Shown: positions 1 through 11,700 of the stretch, piece after piece
Layout: every line of letters starts with the position of its first letter
Position numbering within the stretch: the stretch's first letter is position 1
NCBI RefSeq assembly: GCF_905220415.1
Contig: NC_059543.1
Span: 10,988,001 to 11,052,000 of the forward strand
Length of the DNA stretch: 64,000 nt
DNA from: Colias croceus
Lineage: Eukaryota > Arthropoda > Insecta > Lepidoptera > Pieridae
Reading direction: 5' to 3'
Notes under the pieces: generated by a model
Seen by the model: the letters and a program-made list of their open reading frames with translations, nothing else
Database searches by the model: none
Told to the model about the DNA's origin: nothing
Made by a program: the position numbers and the translations under genes

Positions 1-1326
1 ACTAAAAACTACGTTGTGTCGATATAAAACATAAGTGAACTTAAAAATAACTGCTTCCGATTCACTTATTATATTTTGGGCGTCTTAGTTTTGTATTAGT
101 TTTGTATTAGGTGTTACAAAATACAATACAAATGATTAAAATTTAATTACATATTTTCGATTTTATTTGTAATTTATATCAATTCCTTATATGTAATTGC
201 AAGTTTATTTTTTAATAATAATTATCTAAAACTCCATACAATGGGTATGAGAAGTAAGTTTACTTTTATTAATGGGATTGAATGACTCTAAAGTTATATT
301 CACAGAAAAAAAAAATGAAATGCACTCAGACGTTAACATAATTATCGATAAGCGATTTTTGGTTCATATAAAATAAAAGATAATTTTTTTTCTCAAATTC
401 CATTTTGTGATTCTTCTCAAGTGATATAAAATACATAAAATGAAATCATCATATTATATTCCAGTACGCATTATCTTAAAAATTACTTCATAATTTATCA
501 ATAAAATTATTAAGGTCACTTTTAAACTGAGCAATTCTATTCAGACATCTTTACATATTATATAAAATCCAAAAAATGACGATATGTTGATAGTTGAAAC
601 ATTCTATAAAATAAAATTGTTCGATATTATTTAACACGTGTTACAAAGGAAATATATTTTATGGCATACAAAATCGATTACACCGTAATGATATTCAAAA
701 GATGCCCGTATATACACTCGTTATAATAAATAATTCGTTGTAGTACAACACCGATAATAAATAATATATATCTAATAAATCTCAACAGCTAAACACTAAA
801 TTTGGGAGTTAACAAAAATAGGGGCTTTGTTGAAAAACGACTAAACTTGAGTTCGACAAGGGACCTTGTGACGCAGCACTTCGAATGTTACAAATACTTC
901 AGAGGATTTTAAAATGTTTATTTACAAGCATAAGAGTCATTTTCGGTTGTGATAAAATGTTTAAAATTCGAACATATTTCGAGATATCGATTTTATCGTA
1001 AATTTACAATAAAGAAACTTATGTCTCACAATATAAAGTACATTTTTCAATAAATATTTCAATACAACAAGAGTTTGATATTTCACTGTTTAGCTTAAAG
1101 TTCATTTTTGCATGTCATTCCGCAGCCCATGAATACTGTTTTGGAACACGCTGCATATTTGTTTTCATAATACAGACGTGAATGCAAATGGCCGGTTAAT
1201 ACTTAAATCCATACACGCAAAAATGAGCCTTATTCCATTGTAAAACATACCAATATCGTTTAACATTCCGCTGCGTTACATAGATCCTTGTATCAAGTGA
1301 AGGTGGTTGCGTGTCGTTGTTAGCGT
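1..1326 (-). other. Amph 3' UTR and downstream sequence
   Basis: AT-rich sequence after the Amph stop. The first clear AATAAA on the minus strand is at 917-922, about 400 nt past the stop, with further candidates nearer position 1. No other gene is visible. Confidence 0.5.
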
Positions 1327-2723
1327 TCAAATCGGCCGCGTGAAGTTCGCCGGGAACATTCCTTTCTCGTTTGTTGATTCCTTGATACCCATTAGCCAGC
1401 CCTCCTCCTGCAGAAAAATAGATAAGTTATTCTTCTATTCTTTAGGATTATAAGTGGATATTTACAAATACTAGCTTACCGCCCGCGGCTTCGCCCGCTT
1501 TCTCTAAAACGATTTGAGATTTAAACTATCCTATCTCTCAAGTTGGATCGAACTGCACATGGTGTGCGAATTTTATTATAATCGGTTAAGTGGTTTAGGA
1601 GTCCATTGAGGACAAACATTGTGACACGAGATTTATATATATTAAGAATATATCATATATGTACATATTTGAGACAAAAACATTTTCCATAGAGTTATGA
1701 GCTTTGATAGTCGTTACGATAGAAATGTAATTTCATATACTGCAGCAAGTTATGAAAAAAAATGTTGCTTCAGTAATGAATTTCGAAAGAATTAATAGGA
1801 GTCAAATTCAATACTAATAAAATTAAACCTTATATGAGTGATTAAACCTTATATGGGTAAGAAATTCAGATAAACAAGACATGTAAATTTCGATCAAGAT
1901 ATCCTGATAAACAGGGTGTAATCGTTAAGTGTGCACAGGCGATTATTCCGTAACTATTGCAGATATCAAAAAAGTTTAAACTGAAATAGAAAGCCCTTTA
2001 CCTAATTAGTGAAATGACAATAATAACTTTTTAAAAATAAAACGGGAAATATCCAAAAATTTTACTTCAAACACGCGAGATATGAGATATGACTATCCCC
2101 AACATGTAATATGAAAGGTTTTTGGTTTTTTGCTTAAATTACTTAGCAAATTTTATTGAAAATTCATTTTAAACTGTAAATAGAGCTTGATGTGGAATAC
2201 AATGGCGTTTCCAAAACGAGGATGTCACTTCGAACATTTGCTTTGAATACAAAATGTATGGGAAATTAATTAATGTATGGGCGTGTTAGATGTAAAATTT
2301 TTGGATATTTCCCGTTTTATTTTTAAAAAGTTATTATTGTCATTTCACTAATTAGGTAAAGGGCTTTCTATTTCAGTTTAAACTTTTTTGATATCTGCAA
2401 TAGTTACGGAATAATCGCCTGTGCACACTTAACGATTACACCCTGTATAGTTGGAAGGGAACAATCACAATAATCCAAGTAAAAATAATATACTCACATA
2501 AAAATCGTTCAAAAAGGGAACAAGTCTCACAATAATCAGACTGAAAATCAATCTAATATAAAAATGAAAAAAAAAGTAACCTGTTCATCGGGATCGTCGT
2601 ACTGCACGACGCGGATGACGTCGCCCACGTCGAACGACAGCTCGTCGCTGTCCTCGCGCGTGTAGCGGTACGTCGCGCGCACGCGGTACAGCGCGCCCGC
2701 CGGCAGCCCCGCCAGCGTCGCCC
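1327..2723 (-). CDS. Amph: Amph SH3-domain exons 9-10
   Basis: Exon 9 (2581-2723) encodes the RT-loop half of the SH3 domain, with LYRVRATYRYTREDSDELSF and VIRVVQYDDPDEQ. Exon 10 (1327-1407 coding) encodes EEGWLMGIKESTNEKGMF then PANFTRPI and a TGA stop. The conserved SH3 residues ALYxY-like ATYRY, the Trp of GWLMG and the Pro of FPANF are all present. Exon 10 is too short to be found by a long-ORF search. Confidence 0.92.
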
Positions 2724-5700
2724 CTGCACATATACACACCTATAATAACTCAGCCCCCGGAATCACAGACACAATAGAAAATCTATTGTGTCGTGGCCCG
2801 ATCGGGCCGCTGGGGCTCAATGGGTTAATAAACTCAACAATCTATGTATACTTTTACATTTTTGAAGTGAAACTTCTTTATCGGGGTTGGAAAAAAATTT
2901 AGTGTAACATTTTTTCCTTACGCGTGACATTTTTCCGTTACGCGCCATTTTTTTCTTATCCCTACCACGCGTGATTCGACGTATTTCTGTAAAGTTGCGT
3001 ATAGTAAATTATTTTTTGAAAAATAAGGTCATAAAGAAGTTTCACTTCTTACGTGTGTAGGTACACTAGTCCGTCCGTGCACGGACGAGAATGAATCTCT
3101 TAATACAAAAAGTATAAAATAATGTTTCATGGCCCGGTTACTAAAACCGTAGCGTAAATCAGGCAAAAATCAATCAATGTACAATGCCAGTTAAATCAGA
3201 ATCATGTTTTATGAATTGATTCGGTCATTTCTTGAAAACTGCCACCAATTCTTAATTATTTAATATTTAAGACTCCAGCAATAAATATTGTTTCAGGCGA
3301 GATAGCAATGTTTGTTGACCACATTAAAAAAACAGAAGAATAATAACAAAGGTTGGAGATGTTCATTTTAACTATTGATATTTATCTCTTTTTGGAAGCC
3401 TTGCTTGACTATTATTTGATCTCATTCACAATAATTGAAACTTATAATTTTTCCATATACATATTCCATGATGCATGATCATAATATAGGCACCTAGGTA
3501 ATATTTTGACCTGTAATAAATTATTTATATACATATTTACATACTTGAGCAAATTAGCAGAGAGCATTAGAATTGGTTATTTCTTATAGTTAACAAACAC
3601 AAGCAAAGCATGTATAATTACTTCAAGCAAGAAATACATACATAAGAAATATTTACAAATAATACTACCACCGGCCTGAAATCAGATATAAATAAATAAA
3701 ATATATACAATGTTAGAATACAGCGTAATTATGGATGACCAATTAATATTTTTAATAAAAATGTGACATTTTATCTCAATTATCTTTATTCCCCAAATTT
3801 TTAGGTTAATGAATCTATTAGGATCTGTATCGATAAAGTAACGAATCTTAAATGGCAGTCCTCTTGCATGTTATTCAATTTACTTCCAACTTTAACTCTA
3901 TATCCTACTAATATTATAAATGCGAAAGATTGTGAGGATGTGTGTGTGTGCTACTGAACCGATTACAATGAAATTTAGCAACATATAGAGGGTAATTTGG
4001 ATTTGAAGTCACTATGATAGGTTTCATCCCGGAAATCCCACGGAAGCAGGAACTCTGCGGGATTATGTTTCAAAACGCGGGTGAAGCCGCGGGCGGAAAG
4101 CTAGTTATATAAAAATGAATTCCTATTTCCTTTGGTAACGGCATCACGCTCGAATGGCTGGACCGATATTCAATAAAATATATTTTTTGCGCAAAAATTA
4201 AACATAACATTATTTACCTAACTACTTAAAATGTTATTAAAATAAAGGTCATCAAAAGTAAAAATGTTTGATCGAAGATGTTCAAAATATTTATATTTAC
4301 AAACCTACTGTAAAAAAGTTAACATTCTAATCCCAAGACATTCTGAACATTTTAAACTATTTGTAAAACTTTTTTTTGAGATATCATTGCAAAAAATATA
4401 ATGCACACGCCGCATGAAAAAGCCTGTCGAGGGGGTGGTTACTGGTTAATACTATGTTTAGAAGCAGTATTTATTCCAGAGTGGGGAAATGATGGCGCTA
4501 GAAAACTTGCACAACTCTGTCATTTGCCAAACAGGAATTAATACTGTTTTAAGACGTCCCTTTCACCCCCCCAAATAAACAAAAATTACAAAAGCTACTG
4601 CCACAAAAGATCCGCATCATATTAGCTACTGAAACTTAACCAGAGCCCCGTTTACACTAAATATACACAAATGCGACAACAACATGTAAACTCACCAACT
4701 GGTATATCATACACATCATCGGTCTTCACGTTGTTGACTTTCTCTTTATCCTTGTCCTCATCCTGTGCTTTATCTTCCACGTTATTTACCGTGTCCGCTG
4801 TCGACCCTGAGAGCATTGTATCTATTGGTTGCCTACATACTACGGTACTATTCATCTATACTACAATACCTTTGAGAAAGATTAGGGATATATACTACAG
4901 TACCTTACTACAGTACCTTTGGGATAAGTATAGTCAGGCAATAGTGCATTGTATCATGCTACTTTGGGAATAGGTGTAATGACAGATTTAATAGCTCCTT
5001 TATGAACCTTAAACTAGTGTACCCAAATAGCCACCATTCACATCTATAAAACCTGTTTCAATGCATAATCTAATCATACTATAGAAATCAGGATCATCTG
5101 TACACAGGAAAACATATAAAACTTTCCAAAATACTACCAGAACTAAAATACATACTTTTAACTACACTATACATATCTATAGAATCACTTACCAACTGGT
5201 ATATCATACAACTCCTCCACCTTCTTATCCTCTTGTGCCTCCTTCGTATCGTTGGCCGCTTCGCTGTCCGCGTGTCCGTTGAGCGGCGCGGGGGACTTGG
5301 GGGAGGGCGGGGACACGGGGGACGGGGAGGGGGACGGCGGGGACGTGGGGGACGCGGGGGACGAGGGCGGGGGCGAGGCGAGCGTGGAGGGGGGCGGGGA
5401 GGGGGAGGGGGAGGGCGGCGCGGGGCGCGGGGACGGCGGCGCTACACACACGCGCACACTTAGCACGACCACATGCCCACACGGTTATATTGTACACGGC
5501 AATGTTACCCACGCTTAAATTGATAAATAGAATATAAAGACATTTATTCCCAAAAAATGATACAGTATTAGTGAAAAATGACAGTATCATTCGATAGTGA
5601 CTTCTTTTTATATTCAGGTATTTTTTTTATTCTGGCTATAAGTTTCATATCACTTTTGATATGAAACTTATAGCCAGAATAAAATACGTATAGCTAATAT

Positions 5701-8700
5701 GTTATGATTTTTTTTATTTTTGTTATTCGAGTTTGTTCCTGTAGACTCTTTGACTTTGACTAATTGAAATTTTGCATCTAAATTCTAAGAAATTCATTGA
5801 TAAAAAAAGAGAAACAAATTAACTGAATACGCATCCCCAAATCCTTAGTAATTATTTTAATTGAATTTCATACGTTGATTAACTGGTAACATTGACGTGT
5901 ACAATTTTGTAAAAAGTTAATGTAAAAACATTGTAAGGAAGTTATTTTACAGAAACCTTGTACAATACCAAACAAAACAAACAATAGTTATTTTTGTGAG
6001 TAAAAAAACTATCATTCGCCACGGACAAATATGGGCATGTGTGAAAAATTAATAGTAATAATTGTTCACAAGAACGCTTGTAAAATTTGGTATTAAAAAA
6101 ACTTTTTAAACTATTTTCTTGATATGAGCAGGGATTTTTCATAACAATAAAAACTGCATTTCTATTTCACAAGCGTTCCACATGTTCGAGAAATCATTAT
6201 GAGTATGCTTCCTTTTCTATTCAGATATCGGAAGTTACTTATATGAATAAAACTAAGTTTGGAATGATCAATAATTAATTATCAAATATTTTTGTTATCA
6301 CCTTCATCCAGCTTTTTCATTAATTCAATTAGATTATTTCAATAGCTCTCAAGAAATAAACCTTGAAAAAGAAAATATTAGATGAAATGAATTTGACGCA
6401 CATAAAATTGATTGGCGAAGTTATATTATTTTTCTAACATCTAATCTTAGTACGTTAACAAATTATTCATTTAAATCGCTTCCAATCAAACTGCATACCG
6501 TTAAAACATTCAATTAGTGAACACGCAACAAAACATCGAACATTCTCCACCGGTTGCGCAACAAATTGAGCAACAGATCGCACAAGAAGTTGAGCAACGA
6601 ATTGTGCAACAAATTGCCGAAAAAGTCAAACTATAAATTGTACAGATTAACAATTTGTTCAAAAAACGCACAACAAGTTGCTCAAAATATCGCACAACAA
6701 GTTGACCAATAAATTGTACAACAAACGCACGATTTGTTCAACAAATAATAGATCAAGTTGCTCAACAAGCTTCCCAACCAGTTGCTCAACAGATTTTACA
6801 ACCAGTTGCTCAACAGATCGTACAACAAGTCACTCAACAAGTTGCGCAACAAATCGTTCAACAAATATAAACTCACTCTGCACCGCGTTCCCATTGTGCG
6901 AGTTGAGCGTGTTGCTCTTTACGACGTTGTTGGTCTTCTTGTAGCCGCCGCGCTGAGAGTCCATCGCTAGTTTGTCCGTGATCGCTTCCAGTTCGGAGAA
7001 CACCTGGAATTGTTTAAATTAATGTAAAGCACTAGTTATTAATCATAAAAGGGGGGATTGGAAACGCTTAGCGTGTTTATATGTGTAGTAGTTATGTATT
7101 ACATATTTAGACATTTAATACATTTGTAAACTTAAACTCAAACATTGAATTGTTCGGTTAGAATTCTCCGTACCATAGAATTGTCATTTACCACCAATTT
7201 GGAAAGTAGTAGCTACAGAGAATAACCGACAAGAAAATCTGTTGTGTTTTGTTAACCTTTAAATTGCATGCTATCTATCGTTTATTTTTTACCATCACCT
7301 AGGTACCAAAAACCAATCCAATGGTGAAACCTAATAAAAATTATATTTTTATCATACACTCTTCCATTACCTTAGAACTTTCCGAGTGGAACAGTTGCTC
7401 AGCGGAGAACAGAGTCTGCAGATTGTTGACGAAGAATAGTACGCGAGAGTCGTAGAGTGCGGGCAGTTCATCGTGTAGTTCCGAGTTCAGGATTTCGTAT
7501 GTGCGCTTCGCTTCCTCCAGGTGTTCCTTGCCTTTTGTCACCTGGAATACCGTAGATATGGGATTATATTGAGCATTTTATTAAGAATGGGGAAACTGTG
7601 GTAGGTCATGTAAGATGAAGATTGTTTATTTCTCGTTGTAAACTGTCTTAAACTACCCTCATCTAGTTATGTCATATCACCATATCTTAAAATGTGGCTA
7701 TTTTTTATTCTCTTACGCCAATAAGTAGCCATGATAAGCGTAATAATATAATGCCTGAGATGAATTAATGAAGATTTGAGAAATTATCAGATTGCTTCAT
7801 ACAGAAATACTCAAAAAAATATTAGGTGTTATTTCCCCACATGTTTAGGTAGGTATTCATTATTATAATATGCTACCGCTTGAAGTAGATCTACCTCTCG
7901 AGACTGCCCATTTAAGATTAATGTATTGGAGAATTTAAAACAATATTCGATGAAGCGGTTACTGGCTTTGATTTATGCATTTATTTTGAACGTCATGCAC
8001 TTATGCGTATAAGTATGAAGTTATTTTAGGAGATACATTTAAAAATATGCTCATTTTTAACCGACTTCAAAAAAAGGAGGAGGTTATCAATTCGGCCGGT
8101 ATGTTTTTTTTATGTATGTACACCGATTACTCCGAGGTTTCTGAACCGATTTACGTGATTCTTTTTTTATTCGATGCGGGATGGTGTCGAATTGGTCCCA
8201 TAAAAATTTTATTCGGATAGGCCCAGTAGTTTTTATTTTATGGGCATTTTTGCAAGTGCAAGTTTGAAGTCGGTTGTTTTTAACGCAGTTATCACTTGTT
8301 TCATTATGTCAGTTTCTGGTAATTTAAGTATTGACTATAGAAGCGTCATAGAGGCAGACATTTACTAATATCTTTTGTAAGCCTTTTAATATTTTCATAT
8401 CATGATATGAAAATAGTAATTTGATGTTCTTTTATATAGAGGTTACTACGTCTCGTATATTATCGTTATCACGCAAGACTATTCTAACTTTACGTGTTAT
8501 TACATATTTGCCCTATCACGAAGCTTAATATTGAAGAACAAAAGAAAGTTTTTACTTTTACATTCTATACAATGTTTAGCAAAATTATTTCTAATTATTA
8601 ATTTATTATAAGAAATAATTAAAAGGGCTGACTTACCTTGACGTCATCCCTTCTCTTGGCCGCGTTGGACTGCAAGTTCTGGAAACTATGCCTCTGACTG

Positions 8701-11700
8701 TCATAGTCCACTAACTTGCGACCTCGTTTTTCTATCTTTTTCTGTAAAACAATAAGGTTTTTTATTTATTTAATTTAATTTGACAATAAAAAAAGTACAC
8801 AAAACATACGTTCTGAAAATTCTGATAGGTCTTAATTATCAGTACATTATTCACAAGAAAGCATTAAACGATGGAATATTATGATAAAACCGGCATATTC
8901 CAGAACCCGCATATTTAACAACGTGTTATATCTTCAACCCACAAGACTTCTAGATACGAAAAAGTTGAGTTGTAAAATTTTGTTCGTAGACTGTAGATTA
9001 AAGACACAACAATAAAGAGATTTTTATGCTGCAACTAAAATATGTCAATAACATGAACATTAAAGATTGGCATTATTTAAATAATATGAAGCTTTGAAAA
9101 ATTACGATATCCCGTATCCGGGCCTTGAAGAAAAGAGCGTATGTTTTTAAAGCACTTATTTGCGGTAGCAAAAATATATCATTACAACCATACTAACCCT
9201 GACTTCAGGAAACTGGTTGGTGTACGTGTTGAGCGGTATCAGCACCTGGTCGCCGAGCTTGTGCGAGAAGTCCTGCCAGAGCATCTCCATGTTCTGCGCC
9301 TGCACGTACAGCAGGTCGTGGCCGGACCACCCACTCTCGTAAACCTCTGTGATCGCCTCCATTAGCGATTTGGACGCTGTTTGCACCGCTGTAAGGTTGG
9401 GGTGGGATGTTGAGACTTGTGTTTTATGTAAAGGTGTTTAATGGAAGAATTAATGGCAAAATGTACAAAATTTTTTCGTAGACAATTATTGAAGTAATTG
9501 GGTGAGAATTTTTATAATGCATTTGAATGCTATAGAACTAAAATATTAAAGTTAAGATATTGCACTTTAATAATCTTGAACGAAATTGGTAATTGAAAAC
9601 AAACATAGAAATAATTACAAGTAAACAAAAACATAATACGTCTACAATTACAAATATTTATTACGTTTCATTAAAATTGCTATACAAAATATCAAGACAG
9701 ATCTTCATACACAGTAAGAAGAGCTTTTTTTCATCTTTAAAGTTTTTACTTAATTCTCAGTTTATCTCACCTCGTATGCATCTTATATAATTATTGAATT
9801 CCTTCTGAAGCCGCACGGCCTGCTGGTGCTGCCGGTTGAAGTTCTGGAGATGCTCCTCAAATATGTCATCGAGTGTCCGGTCTACTTTGCCCAAATTTTG
9901 CAATAACTGAAACAAAAAGAAACTTTCATAAAGACAAGTTGTTTATGCATTTATAAATTGTATTTTTTAATGAGAAAAGATTTTTCCAGAATTTTTCTAA
10001 TCCCAATTGAGAATTATTCATAATCAGTTTATCTGTTGCACATTATGGGGGAGACCTAGGTACGTCCAACAGTGGACTTACCCGGGCTGAATGGATGGAT
10101 GGATGATGATCAGTTTAAGCATGACGACATTATTATGATAAATTAAAAAATATAACAGTGAAAGTATAGGGAATGTTTACATTTTATTCTATTATGTACG
10201 AGCTGTGCTGAACGACCTCTAAATTATACCACGGCTAAGCTGACATAATAACTTTGTATTGGTAATTATATGATCTGACCTACTTACTCCGTAACACCTA
10301 AAATTCATGTCATTTTGTTTCCTAGTTTTATATTTTGCTGTGCAGTATTAAGGCACAATTTGAAATAACATGGCTAAATTGACAAAAATAAAGAAACACA
10401 ATGACAAAAATATATTACATAAAATATAGTTTAAAAATGTATCCTTGAACACAATGTAAAATATACACTGTAACATTGATATGAAATACCTAAAACTTAC
10501 ATATTAATATTATGTATGCCGTAAGTTGTAACTAAACGCAATAACATTGAAAAACATAAAAACAAAAAGTTCAATGACACGACGGCTATACATATTAAAT
10601 TCGATAAGGCTTGTCATATGATAATAGGTAAATGCTGATACAAACAGACACAAGTCAATGCATTCAAATTACGTAAAGCTATAACATAATATTACATATC
10701 TCCTTTATCAAAGTTATATTAGAGCATATTAAGTACAATTACTCACCTCTATTAATGGAACCCTCTGTAAATGAGACAGATATTTATTTATACCTGTATA
10801 TCTGAGACACTGGGTAAGTGGAATACCTCTATTATAAGTGAAACGACATTGCAGGTCCCTTGATTTCTCACTTATCCAGGTCCCACTTAACCAAGTTTCA
10901 CTGTATTATGTGCATATAATATTATGAGGAGTAATGTATAGGGGAGTTCTCTATAGGTAATAGGGGCAAGTAAAGTTTAATATTCTAAGCTCTTTATAAG
11001 GGATTATACATGAATACGTACAACAAACAATGCCTATATCAGAGCTCAAATCCAGTATGTTGTATTTGAGTTGTTTCCAACTGCTGTTTATACAACAGTT
11101 GTTTATAATAATAATCAGTGACAATCGTAGGTAAAATATTAGGTTTTTGTTTGCCTCTTTGATAAAATTATATTCGAGAAATCTGTTTTTTCTTATCCGT
11201 TCCGTTTCGATCCGTTTATCCATCAAAAATGCAAAAAAATCTCAAAAAATGTACCGTTGCCAGACAGGTTTTGATTAAAAAAAATAGATTTTTTTATGCA
11301 AATGATTATTTGTATGGATTCGGTGAAATCACTAAAATCCATATCAGTAACATGAGTACAATACAGATAAAACAAGAACAGCGAGTATCAATTACTAAAA
11401 CCGTATTACCGTTGTATACGTAGTATATTATTATTAGTCTGTGCTAAAACACACAATACACTCGACATGTACCTAGTCCGTCAGCAATCTACATTGATAT
11501 ATTTTTGCATTCAGATATTTTATAATCATTTCTACTGGCTATTATTTTCTATTTGGCATTGAGTTTTGCCAAAAAATTAGTTTCACAAACAGTTTCAGTA
11601 GGTATTCAATTATTTTTGCCAAAATTGATACTGTGGTTTTGTGAAAGCGTAACTGGCATACAGACTGACTTTCGCGTCTTCAAAATAAAAATGTTGTTTG

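Noticed and set aside
5225..5590. Long alternative frames through the Pro-rich exon (both strands)
   Set aside because: They arise from GC-rich low-complexity codons of Amph exon 7; only the frame giving PSP repeats and YDIPVG joins its neighbours in phase.
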